Positions 7,845-15,466 of a DNA stretch of 18,294 bases are shown piece after piece. The stretch lies in contig DJML01000080.1 in NCBI GenBank assembly GCA_002436505.1, positions 1 through 18,294 of the forward strand, written 5' to 3'. The stretch's first letter is position 1; each line of letters opens with the position of its first letter. The notes under the pieces are model-generated. The model searched no databases and had not been told where the DNA came from. It saw only the letters and a program-made list of their open reading frames with translations. The position numbers were made by a program, and so were the translations under genes. This stretch comes from Bacteroidetes bacterium UBA6491 (GTDB taxonomy: Bacteria > Bacteroidota > Bacteroidia > NS11-12g > UBA9320).

Positions 7845-9025
7845 TCTTTACCGGCTTCTACTTCGACCATTAGGCCTTCAGTAAGCCAGTTGGCAATGGC
7901 CTGTCGGTTATTTACTACCAGTAAACGGCGCTGATCAAAAGAATTTGTAATATTTCCAAGTTCAAGGTAAATCGTAGTTGGTCGCGATTCTCTTAACATC
8001 CAGAGATCGCGTGACTTCACGACGCCCGTGTATTCTCGGTTCTTCTGGTGTTCCCCGTATTTGCTTCTGAAGGTATTAAGAACTGAATTCGCCAGGTCCT
8101 CGCCCACTTTGCTTCCAGGATAATGATAAAAGAATACGTCTATCTTTTTGCCTGCTGTACGGGAATCAACGTGAATTACAACCACCCGCTGAAGCTTTGC
8201 GGTTTCTTTATTTTCCAGATACAACTTATTGATGATATCTGTTCGTTGCCTTAGTCTTGCAATCTGATTAAGAGGAACGTCCTGGTCAGGCCAGCATCTT
8301 TCGTCCTGATCTGGATCCAGGTAAACCTCATCGCGAATACCATCATCAGGGTCCCGTATTATCATGTAAACCTTGGCTCCATTTGCAAGCAGATTTCTTG
8401 CTGCGCGAATGCATACGTCGTATGCATATTCATCCTCGCACAATGAATGCTCTCCTTTGGAAGACATGGCTCCAGGATCTGGACCACCATGTCCACTTAC
8501 CAGGTAATATACACACCCTTTTAATTTCTCGCTTATTATCTCAACATCCTCATAATCAGGGCCAAATATGGAGTACTTTTTTGTATATGGCTTAAATACA
8601 GAGGCTTCCGGAGCCTTACTATAATCGCAATAGTATTCCCTGAAAGGGACCCATAGAATGTTGTCCTTTCTGAAATCATCCTTCAGTCCTCTGGAAAACA
8701 TCGTGTCATTGTAATTCTGAATGCGAAGTGCCCGGTCGTAATCAGACATTTGCATAGTGGTCCTGATAGATTTACCGTTGAATGTCAATACTTTCAACGG
8801 AAGGGAATAAGATCTGTGCAACTGCAGATAATCCCTTTCATTAAGCTGATTAAGTTCAAGAAAAGAATCTCTGTCGCAAGGATTTGAATGCAGATCGTAA
8901 CGCTTTAACAACGTGTGTATCCCGTCACCTTTCTGAGGTTTTACAAGTACACCAGATGCATACGATGAACTGTAAATGAACACCCCGATTAAAAGAACAA
9001 TGCTAAATTTCAGGTTTCCAACCAT
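7841..9025 (-). CDS. Secreted N-acetylmuramoyl-L-alanine amidase (Amidase_3) with LysM-like N-terminal region
   Basis: Zn-dependent amidase that cuts the bond between MurNAc and L-Ala in peptidoglycan, acting in the periplasm. It has 394 residues from the ATG at 9025; an upstream TTG (9034) is less likely. A signal peptide (1-24) ends SSSYA. Residues about 27-77 look like LysM (QKGDGIHTLL, FLELNQL, SYSLPL), which would hold the enzyme on glycan. The catalytic domain begins at about 170: SGHGGPDPGA carries the first Zn ligand His179, the Glu ligand is in LCEDEYAYDV (about 197), VVIHVDSR carries His285, and YLELGN carries the catalytic Glu355. All four sites are kept, so it should be active. 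The gene overlaps the 3' end of pcm by 23 bases and is probably translated from the same mRNA. Its role would be cell separation or wall turnover. Confidence 0.9.
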   Translation of the reverse strand: MVGNLKFSIVLLIGVFIYSSSYASGVLVKPQKGDGIHTLLKRYDLHSNPCDRDSFLELNQLNERDYLQLHRSYSLPLKVLTFNGKSIRTTMQMSDYDRALRIQNYNDTMFSRGLKDDFRKDNILWVPFREYYCDYSKAPEASVFKPYTKKYSIFGPDYEDVEIISEKLKGCVYYLVSGHGGPDPGAMSSKGEHSLCEDEYAYDVCIRAARNLLANGAKVYMIIRDPDDGIRDEVYLDPDQDERCWPDQDVPLNQIARLRQRTDIINKLYLENKETAKLQRVVVIHVDSRTAGKKIDVFFYHYPGSKVGEDLANSVLNTFRSKYGEHQKNREYTGVVKSRDLWMLRESRPTTIYLELGNITNSFDQRRLLVVNNRQAIANWLTEGLMVEVEAGKD

Positions 9026-9659
9026 ATTTCCCAACTAGTGGGACAAATTTAAATTCTCCATGAAACGTCCTGGTGAAATTGTTTTCAACACCTCTTTCTA
9101 CTAGCATCATACGTTGAACATTTTTATCTCCAACCGGAACGACCAACTTCCCCCCTTCCTTTAATTGCAGTTCAAGCACACCAACATCCTCCGGTGATGC
9201 CGCGGTTACCAGAATTCGGTCAAACGGTGCATATTTAGGAGCCCCCCCCGTTCCGTCCCCCCATATGCAATGAGCAGCATATCCAAGTTCCGATAACTTC
9301 TTTGATGATGTTCTGTAAAGGAGCTCGTGTCTTTCAATGGTATACACTATAGCTCCTATCTGGCAAAGGACTGCTGCCTGGTAACCTGAACCGGTCCCGA
9401 TCTCAAGAACACGCATTCCAGGATTTACATCCAGCAACTGTGTCTGAAAGGCCACAGTGAAGGGTTGGGATATCGTCTGATCAGCCTCTATCGGGAAAGC
9501 AGCGTCTTCATAGGCCCTCGAAATGAAATCCGAAGGGAAGAATAAATGACGAGGTACAGCATTCATCGCTTGCAGCACTTTCAGGTCATTGATCCCTTTT
9601 CTATGCAGATCGTCAACCAATCTTTTTCTCAATCCCTTAAGCTTCAGTGAGTCAGTCAA
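9003..9659 (-). CDS. pcm: Protein-L-isoaspartate O-methyltransferase
   Basis: Repairs damaged proteins by methylating isoaspartyl residues with SAM. It has 218 residues, a usual length. The family signatures are clear: RKRLVDDL near residue 11, VLQAMNAVPRHLFFP (28-42), TISQP (62-66), motif I VLEIGTGSGYQAA (84-96), GDGTGG with the post-motif APFDRILVTAA, and a C-terminal VPLVG segment. No in-frame ATG exists between an upstream stop and residue 32, and starting there would delete the conserved N-terminus, so translation probably begins at TTG (9659). The coding strand carries a run of eight G (complement of 9242-9249) and another of six close by. It is the first gene of the pcm-amidase pair and is divergent from the Gfo-like gene. 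Confidence 0.93.
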   Translation of the reverse strand: MTDSLKLKGLRKRLVDDLHRKGINDLKVLQAMNAVPRHLFFPSDFISRAYEDAAFPIEADQTISQPFTVAFQTQLLDVNPGMRVLEIGTGSGYQAAVLCQIGAIVYTIERHELLYRTSSKKLSELGYAAHCIWGDGTGGAPKYAPFDRILVTAASPEDVGVLELQLKEGGKLVVPVGDKNVQRMMLVERGVENNFTRTFHGEFKFVPLVGKYGWKPEI

Positions 9660-9740
9660 AGTGTATTTTTTTAAGTACGCTCTCGAATAAGATTATTTCG
9701 ACCGCTGCAATATTAGCCATTAATTCGCAAAGAGATCAGG

Positions 9741-10682
9741 ATGGAAGTAAACTCAAAATCACTGAATGTCGGAATCCTAGGTAAAGGGGGATATACGTCT
9801 GAAATTATCCAGCGATTCGTCGGCAAAGGGCGGTTCGGTATGTGCTGTGGGTTCAATACACACGAGCACGAGGACATTATCAAACTAAGAACTTTCGATG
9901 AACTCGAACATGCTTCTGATTGTGTTCTGATCTTTGATCCAGCTTATTCTGACTTCGAAGTCATTTCCGGAATCCTACGTTTGTCCAAGCACGTGTACCT
10001 GCAATACGATGGTTTACTTTCTTCCTCTGAGATCAGAAAACTAAGTGAACTGGCAAATGAGGCCGGCTGCATCTTTCAGTTTGGCCTTAAGCACAGATAC
10101 CTGGATCTTAATATTGAACTCTTTAAACTCGGATTGAAACCACGGATCATTGAAAGCAGCAGATACAGTGTATATAATGAAAAAAGTACGCATTTATCGG
10201 TGATCGAAGACCTGATGGTACCAGACATAGATATGGCTATTACCATGGCCAACAGCAGACTTAAAAGTGTATATGCTACCGGGGTCGGAGTATTGTACAA
10301 TGATCCTGACGTGGTAAATGCCCGGCTGGAATTTTACAACGGGTGTATCGCTAATTTTTCCGCAAGTAAAATAGCACAGAAAGAAGTGCATAAGATCAGG
10401 TTCTTTCAAAACAGCTCATTTTACGACGCTAATTATCTGTCTAATAAGCTTCGCATACTAAAAGGCGAAGAAACAAACGTTATAGACGAGGGCTCGGATA
10501 AAACCTTTGTATATCAAAAATTGGTAAATCCGATGGAAATTCTGGAAAAAGAACTCGATTCTTTCTACTATTGCATTACAATTGGTGCGGATTCACATTC
10601 GGGAGCTCAGGAAGTTCTCAACATTCGCGATGTGACCGACAGGATCTTTGATCAGTTGGAACGCAATTTTAAAGTTAAATGA
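9741..10682 (+). CDS. Gfo/Idh/MocA-like protein with degenerate active site
   Basis: A 313-residue protein with the two-domain plan of the Gfo/Idh/MocA oxidoreductases: an N-terminal Rossmann fold (NVGILGKGGYTSEII, residues 9-23) and a C-terminal sheet domain with ARLEFYNGCIANFSASK (194-210) and the family's closing SGAQEVLNIRDV segment. Two catalytic hallmarks are changed. The EKP motif after the fourth strand is Gln88-Tyr89-Asp90, and the His of the usual DxxxHDID helix is Pro161 (LMVPDIDMA). A normal NAD(P)-dependent sugar oxidoreductase is therefore unlikely; it may bind a sugar nucleotide or act as a regulator. It overlaps the next gene by 4 bases (ATGA), in an operon with a lipoprotein and a sugar transferase. 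Confidence 0.75.
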   Translation: MEVNSKSLNVGILGKGGYTSEIIQRFVGKGRFGMCCGFNTHEHEDIIKLRTFDELEHASDCVLIFDPAYSDFEVISGILRLSKHVYLQYDGLLSSSEIRKLSELANEAGCIFQFGLKHRYLDLNIELFKLGLKPRIIESSRYSVYNEKSTHLSVIEDLMVPDIDMAITMANSRLKSVYATGVGVLYNDPDVVNARLEFYNGCIANFSASKIAQKEVHKIRFFQNSSFYDANYLSNKLRILKGEETNVIDEGSDKTFVYQKLVNPMEILEKELDSFYYCITIGADSHSGAQEVLNIRDVTDRIFDQLERNFKVK

Positions 10683-10699
10683 CGATTAATACATCTCCG

Positions 10700-11614
10700 A
10701 TGAAACTGGTTTTCATCGACTTACGCCATTCAAAATGGCTAATACACCTTTTGATCATCTGGGTGAGCATATCGCTAACCTCATGTCATCTGTTCGACAA
10801 GGAGGAACCTATACCCTCTTACTTACATATTGATAAATTTGATCTGGAAGTTAAACCTGACAATTCACAAGGAAGCAATGACAATGATATTGTAGATGCA
10901 TGGGTTTTCGTGGATCGGCAGCTTATTGGCGTCTTTGAACTACCAGTGACCCTACCGGTCCTTAATGCAGGGTACAAAGAGGTGATCATTTCTCCAGGAA
11001 TAAAAAAGAATGGTCTGTCCGACCATCGGATCATATATCCCTTTTATACAAGTTTTGTCGATACCATTCAGTTGGATCCGGCACAGATCGATACGGTCAG
11101 ACCAAAGATCGCATACAGAGAAACAGCAATTTTCTCCTGGATCGAGGACTTTGAAGATAAAAGTATATCGTTGGAACCCAGTGGAACAGGAAGAACCATT
11201 GACACCATCAGGCTTACAACTGATCCTCTTGAAGTATACAACTACGATGGTGTTAAAAATAAGGTCTCAGCAGTGGTGGATATGAAAACAGGATTCCAGG
11301 TATTTGAGGCTTCAACCATATCTCAATACGATATCCCTCAAAATGTTGAAGTGTATCTTGAAATGAATTTCAAATCTGATGTAGATGTTCAGGTCGGTTT
11401 CTATCCCCTTAACAACACCATTATAAAAGGGGTCGGTGTTCTAAGGCTTTTCCCGTCAAAGGAATGGAAAAAAACATACATTAGCCTTGGAGAAGATATT
11501 AATGCTCCTGCAAATAAAGGTTCAGACATTCGCATATTTTTTAATGCCGTTAGTAATAACCCTGAACCAGGCAGTAAGATCTATCTGGATAATTTAAAAT
11601 TGGTCCACTTTTGA
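10700..11614 (+). CDS. Lipoprotein, possibly surface-exposed, unknown function
   Basis: A 304-residue protein with a lipoprotein signal: a basic N-terminus, a hydrophobic core, and the lipobox LTSC with Cys29. An ATG at 10679 that overlaps the previous stop (ATGA) would add seven residues. Either start could be used, and the overlap suggests coupling. After Cys the sequence HLFDKEE contains Lys followed by two acidic residues, similar to the export signal of surface lipoproteins in Bacteroidota. The first half (residues about 35-125) contains short beta-rich stretches. The second half (about 150-304, from FEDKSISLEP to the end) looks like a jelly-roll domain of the carbohydrate-binding kind, ending in KIYLDNLKLVHF. 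No catalytic motif is seen. The neighbouring sugar transferase suggests a role in surface glycan assembly or binding. Confidence 0.75.
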   Translation: MKLVFIDLRHSKWLIHLLIIWVSISLTSCHLFDKEEPIPSYLHIDKFDLEVKPDNSQGSNDNDIVDAWVFVDRQLIGVFELPVTLPVLNAGYKEVIISPGIKKNGLSDHRIIYPFYTSFVDTIQLDPAQIDTVRPKIAYRETAIFSWIEDFEDKSISLEPSGTGRTIDTIRLTTDPLEVYNYDGVKNKVSAVVDMKTGFQVFEASTISQYDIPQNVEVYLEMNFKSDVDVQVGFYPLNNTIIKGVGVLRLFPSKEWKKTYISLGEDINAPANKGSDIRIFFNAVSNNPEPGSKIYLDNLKLVHF

Positions 11615-13017
11615 GTCGTAAAATATATAGAATAAGATATATTCTTGCTGACCTGTTAAGTGCAGCAGTGGCCTGGTTGTTGTTCTTTGTGTATCGGAAG
11701 GTCATCATAGAAGACGCAAGTATTGATCTGGTCTTCTCTGACCCAAATCTTTATCTCGGACTTTGCACATTACCCTTTTTCTGGGTACTCCTTTACATGG
11801 CGTACGGCATGTACAAAAACGTGTTCAGGAAATCAAGACTTAAAGAGATATCACAGGTCCTGATCGTTGCTTTCTTTGGAGTTCTGATCATATTTTTCGT
11901 CCTGATCCTTGACGATGAAGTAGTTAACTACCGTTCTTATTATCGTTCCGGCAGTGTTCTATTTACATTGCATTTTTTACTTACAGCCGCTACAAGGTTC
12001 TCTTTATCCAGTGAGATATCACGAAAGATCAAATCTCGAAAAATTGGATTTCCTACATTGCTGATCGGTTCTAACCAGAAGGCGCTTGACCTTTACAATG
12101 AACTTGAATCAAAGAAACACAGCGAAGGAAACGCATTTAAAGGTTATGTTACTGTCAACGGAGAAGATAAAAAACTGTTTGACGGGGTATTGCCCTACCT
12201 TGGCACATACATTGAACTGAACAGGCTCATTGAGGAACATCAGATCGAAGAGGTGATCATAGCCATCGAGTCTGCTGAGCACGATAAGATCAACCGGATA
12301 CTTGACAAGCTGGCTGACAGCGGGGTTATCATTAAGATCATTCCTGACATGTACGACATTCTTGCAGGGAGTGTCAGAATGGGGAATATCCTGGGCGCGG
12401 TCCTGATCGAGATCAATCCGGAAATAATGCCTCCATGGCAGCGCTCCATTAAACGCGTCTTTGATATCGCATTCTCTTCAATCGCTTTGATTATTGGTTT
12501 TCCGGTTCTTTTGACAATAGGTCTGATTGTCTGGTTTGGCTCAAAAGGCCCCATATTGTTCAGGCAAGAACGAATTGGACAGGGAGGAAAGCCCTTCCAT
12601 ATCATTAAATTCCGGACAATGTACACAGATGCTGAATCAGCAGGGCCACAGCTTTCGAGTGAAAATGACCCAAGGATCACTGGCTTCGGCAGATTTCTGC
12701 GAAGGGTACGCCTCGACGAACTTCCGCAGTTTTATAATGTACTTGTAGGTGACATGAGCCTCGTCGGCCCGAGGCCAGAACGACAGTATTTTGTGGATCA
12801 TATAGTAGCCAGGGTCCCTCATTATAAAAGATTGCACAGGGTACAACCCGGAATCACCAGCTGGGGTCAGATAAAGTATGGCTACGCTGAAAATGTGGAC
12901 GAGATGATCGAAAGGATGAAATTTGACCTGCTGTACATTGAAAACATGTCTCTGGCCCTTGATTTTAAGATCCTTATCTACACGGTCATTATAATGTTAC
13001 AGGGAAGAGGTAAATAG
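11611..13017 (+). CDS. Polyprenyl-phosphate sugar-1-phosphate transferase (Bac_transf family)
   Basis: Membrane enzyme that moves a sugar-1-phosphate from a nucleotide sugar onto undecaprenyl phosphate, the first step of exopolysaccharide, capsule or O-antigen repeat synthesis. It has 468 residues. An N-terminal bundle of about four helices (8-130) is followed by a Rossmann-like CoA-binding-type domain (145-250: FPTLLIGSNQKALDL). The catalytic domain (about 278-468) has a membrane hairpin (286-309), the KFRTM motif (333-337), RLDELPQ with the Asp369-Glu370 dyad, and GDMSLVGPRPE (380-390). The next ATG lies about 60 codons in, so it must start at TTG (11611), which overlaps the previous TGA (TTGA). 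The sugar is unknown. It is the last gene of a three-gene operon. Confidence 0.93.
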   Translation: MSRKIYRIRYILADLLSAAVAWLLFFVYRKVIIEDASIDLVFSDPNLYLGLCTLPFFWVLLYMAYGMYKNVFRKSRLKEISQVLIVAFFGVLIIFFVLILDDEVVNYRSYYRSGSVLFTLHFLLTAATRFSLSSEISRKIKSRKIGFPTLLIGSNQKALDLYNELESKKHSEGNAFKGYVTVNGEDKKLFDGVLPYLGTYIELNRLIEEHQIEEVIIAIESAEHDKINRILDKLADSGVIIKIIPDMYDILAGSVRMGNILGAVLIEINPEIMPPWQRSIKRVFDIAFSSIALIIGFPVLLTIGLIVWFGSKGPILFRQERIGQGGKPFHIIKFRTMYTDAESAGPQLSSENDPRITGFGRFLRRVRLDELPQFYNVLVGDMSLVGPRPERQYFVDHIVARVPHYKRLHRVQPGITSWGQIKYGYAENVDEMIERMKFDLLYIENMSLALDFKILIYTVIIMLQGRGK

Positions 13018-13047
13018 TCCTTTCTCCCCATCTCAATCGCCTCTTTA

Positions 13048-13947
13048 TCAGAAGGGAAGCAGTACAATGCCCATTGCTACAGTATTCATTTCCGGTCCTT
13101 CGTTCTTTCGGAATGCCGGTTCAGGATAATATTTACCGTAAAGGTTGAAATTCCCATACCCGAACTGTACCACATATCCGTACCTGTAATCTTCGAAGTT
13201 GTAGTCAGACCGGATCTTGCTCTTTTTCTTGTCCCCATTTTCTTCCCATACCTGTTTCTGATGAGAACGGAACAGATACCCAAGCTGTATACCGGCAGCA
13301 ACATTAAAAGATCTTCCCTCCTTCTCAGGATCTGATTTATAATTCAACATTAAAGGAATGGTGGCATACTGTGTCACAACCTTATTCTTGTTATAATTGA
13401 TGTCATCCACCAGCTCATATGTTAATTGATCTTTGTTCTCAAGCAATTTAATATCATTCGCAAAATGATAATTATTGTATTCGACCCCAAGACCGTAAAC
13501 CAATCTCATCTTACCGGAAGAGCCCAGGCGCACACCTTGCTGAATTATACCCCAGTGAAAATTCACCGATCGCGATGAATTGATCTTCAATTCTTTATAA
13601 TCAGAAGGCATTTGCAATTCATTGTTTGCATTTAACAAATTGTTCAACCCGATGTCCAGTACAAAAAACTTTGTCTTTACCACTTCAGGTTCCTTTTTAT
13701 CCTGGAAATTCATTACAATGAGGTTGTCCAGAATCCCCCCTTTGCCATCCACACTGTCAGATCCGTTTGCACCTGATTTGAATATTGTTGTAAAGCCAGT
13801 GTCTGTTTTGACAGTCACTACTTCAATTTTCATATGTTTGCCTTCATAGGACACTGAGTCCGGCTCGTCAGTCTGTCCTGTAGCAATCATCGGAAGCATC
13901 AGCATTGCTGCTATAACTAGTCTTAAAAATGTATTTGTGGTTTTCAT
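13048..13947 (-). CDS. Outer-membrane beta-barrel protein, unknown function
   Basis: A 299-residue protein with a signal peptide, with likely cleavage between Gly24 and Gln25 (IATG/QTDE); Gln at the mature start is common in this phylum. A polar linker (25-85) precedes a region of alternating hydrophobic and polar strands with aromatic turns (for example GLGVEYNNYHFANDIK, YRYGYVVQFGYGNFNLYGKY), typical of small barrels of the PorT/OmpW-like kind. The chain ends in a hydrophobic strand, MGIVLLPF, with a terminal Phe as barrel-assembly signals require. It lies 7 bases behind the probable anti-sigma gene, in an operon with an ECF sigma factor. It could be the target of the sigma factor or the envelope sensor; this cannot be told from sequence. 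Confidence 0.8.
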   Translation of the reverse strand: MKTTNTFLRLVIAAMLMLPMIATGQTDEPDSVSYEGKHMKIEVVTVKTDTGFTTIFKSGANGSDSVDGKGGILDNLIVMNFQDKKEPEVVKTKFFVLDIGLNNLLNANNELQMPSDYKELKINSSRSVNFHWGIIQQGVRLGSSGKMRLVYGLGVEYNNYHFANDIKLLENKDQLTYELVDDINYNKNKVVTQYATIPLMLNYKSDPEKEGRSFNVAAGIQLGYLFRSHQKQVWEENGDKKKSKIRSDYNFEDYRYGYVVQFGYGNFNLYGKYYPEPAFRKNEGPEMNTVAMGIVLLPF

Positions 13948-13954
13948 TTGAATA

Positions 13955-14803
13955 TTATCTTTTTAGTTGAACATATGCATTAGTTTTGTAGGCGACACTG
14001 GTAAAAGTAACATTGAATGCCAGTGCCTCTTTCTCGTCAGCACGGGATACTTTAACCCGTGATATTTTAATTTTAGGTTCACTTAGAGGTCCCATAACTT
14101 TTGCCAATCCGTCGTTGATCACTTCTCTTAAAGAAGTTCCGTCCTTGTCATCATTCTGGAATACCAGGTCAGGAAGAATCGCTAACTCTGTATTAAAAGG
14201 TTGGATCATTGTCATTTCAGGTGGTGAATTATCAATTCCAAGTGTGTTGACGGTTTTGTAACTGAGGTCTGCAATCACAGGATCTGCCACTTTGATCACA
14301 GCAACCTGATCAGTTGATCCACCTGCATCTACTTTTACTACCCGCTGCACCTTTTTAGATTCACTTATTTCATTCTTGGCCACTGCTGTTCGATCGTAAT
14401 TAACATCGTCCTCAATTCCCACGGCATCATCCACAGGCATTTCCGAAGGGACAATGGTCTCTTCAGTTTTGGTTATCTTATTGCCACTATCGTCATTCAA
14501 GAGGAATGTTTTTGCCAGCCACCAACCACCTATGAGCACCAGTGCAGCTGCTGCAGCATATTTTGCGACCGGTGTAAACATGAATATTCTTCGGCCGGTC
14601 GGACGCAAAAGCAGGTCCTTCTTCGTGAACAAAACCGGATGGTCATCTTCATGGAGCACCGATCTTTGCATGAGGTCCCATTCCTTCTTATAGAATGCAT
14701 CCTTTTCTATCTGCTGCATGACCTGATGTGCATCTTCCTGGCTCAGCTCTCCCTCAAGAAGTTCAAAAAGAAGGAGTTCGTAATTTTCGCGGGTCATTTT
14801 CAT
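13955..14803 (-). CDS. Probable anti-sigma factor, single-pass membrane protein
   Basis: A 282-residue protein. An N-terminal cytoplasmic region (1-78) is rich in acidic and Leu residues (LLFELLEGELSQEDAHQVMQ) and resembles the helical sigma-binding segments of anti-sigma factors, although the zinc-binding HxxxCxxC of the ZAS class is absent. One membrane helix (about 81-102) follows, then a long periplasmic domain (103-282) that I do not recognise. Its 5' end overlaps the sigma gene by 4 bases (ATGA), the usual layout for a sigma/anti-sigma pair, and a strong Shine-Dalgarno sequence precedes it. The anti-sigma role comes from this context and topology, not from a recognised domain. The periplasmic part may sense an envelope signal or contact the outer-membrane protein encoded next. 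Confidence 0.6.
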   Translation of the reverse strand: MKMTRENYELLLFELLEGELSQEDAHQVMQQIEKDAFYKKEWDLMQRSVLHEDDHPVLFTKKDLLLRPTGRRIFMFTPVAKYAAAAALVLIGGWWLAKTFLLNDDSGNKITKTEETIVPSEMPVDDAVGIEDDVNYDRTAVAKNEISESKKVQRVVKVDAGGSTDQVAVIKVADPVIADLSYKTVNTLGIDNSPPEMTMIQPFNTELAILPDLVFQNDDKDGTSLREVINDGLAKVMGPLSEPKIKISRVKVSRADEKEALAFNVTFTSVAYKTNAYVQLKR

Positions 14804-15285
14804 AACATCACCTCCAGTCTGCTTAAATGTTCTTTTAAAAATTTTCTCGCTCTAAAAATATTGATCTTCACCTGCGATTCAGTCATTCCTGCAATCTCTC
14901 CTATGCTTTTATAATCATATCCCTCGTAATCTCTTAGCATGATCACCGTACGCTGATTTTCCGGTAGTCTGGCAACCGCTTTGTCGATCTCTTCCTTAAT
15001 TCCCGTAAACTCATCAGAATAGGATTGGTTTCTTTCAGGAACATCCTCCAGTTTTACTGTTTGTTTTTGTTTGCGGATTATATCGATCATGTTGTTATAT
15101 GCTACTTTGAATAAAAATGCTTTAACCGTTTTTTCGTCTACATTCTCCCTTCTTACCCATAGTTTTTCAAACGTGTTCTGGACTATATTCTCCGCCTCAT
15201 ACTCATCCTTCAGATTCTTTAAGATAAACCTGTACAGGGCATCGGAATAGTCTTTTACACACTGGTTATATCTATGGGATGTCAT
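14800..15285 (-). CDS. ECF-type RNA polymerase sigma factor
   Basis: Directs RNA polymerase to a small regulon, probably for envelope stress. It has 161 residues, typical of ECF sigma factors with only regions 2 and 4. Region 2 spans about 6-75 and includes DEYEAENIVQNTFEKLW (core binding and -10 recognition) and AYNNMIDIIRKQK. Region 4 spans about 105-157 with RLPENQRTVIMLRDYEGYDY and the helix-turn-helix SIGEIAGMTESQVKINIFRARKFL for -35 contact. The ATG at 15285 gives the normal N-terminus. Its 3' end carries the ribosome-binding site of the next gene. It leads a three-gene operon, and its own upstream region has an ECF-like promoter, so autoregulation is likely. Confidence 0.93.
   Translation of the reverse strand: MTSHRYNQCVKDYSDALYRFILKNLKDEYEAENIVQNTFEKLWVRRENVDEKTVKAFLFKVAYNNMIDIIRKQKQTVKLEDVPERNQSYSDEFTGIKEEIDKAVARLPENQRTVIMLRDYEGYDYKSIGEIAGMTESQVKINIFRARKFLKEHLSRLEVML
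14807..14815 (-). promoter_or_regulatory. Strong Shine-Dalgarno sequence for the anti-sigma gene
   Basis: GGAGGTGAT is complementary to nine bases at the 3' end of 16S rRNA and stands 7 bases (counted from GGAGG) before the ATG at 14803, inside the last codons of the sigma gene. Other genes here lack such a site, so this one stands out and fixes the anti-sigma start. Confidence 0.7.
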
Positions 15286-15304
15286 TCCTTTTCAGTAATG
15301 TTAA

Positions 15305-15330
15305 TACGAAGTAATAAAGATAAAGTTACA
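15305..15330 (-). promoter_or_regulatory. ECF sigma-type promoter upstream of the sigma gene
   Basis: On the minus strand TGTAAC (15330-15325) and CGTA (15308-15305) are separated by exactly 16 bases, the bipartite form shared by many ECF sigma promoters (an AAC-containing -35 and a CGT-containing -10). The expected start of transcription falls about 10 to 15 bases before the ATG at 15285. This suggests that the sigma factor transcribes its own operon. Confidence 0.5.
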
Positions 15331-15466
15331 TGCAATTTATTTTAGTTGTCCGTATATCGTCATTTGGTTCAAAGGGATAAATGAATCCTGGTCAATCCTG
15401 AGGAGAATATCTTAATGTATCCACAGCGAAACAGATCGGGAAACAACATTTTGAACAGGGTAAAAC

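Noticed and set aside
8775..8800. Perfect 8-base inverted repeat (CCGTTGAA / TTCAACGG) as a terminator or regulatory hairpin
   Set aside because: It lies inside the amidase coding region, has a 10-base loop and no T-run, so chance is the simplest reading.
12240..12680. Open frame of 146 codons on the minus strand
   Set aside because: It is antisense to the sugar transferase, whose motifs cover the whole stretch.
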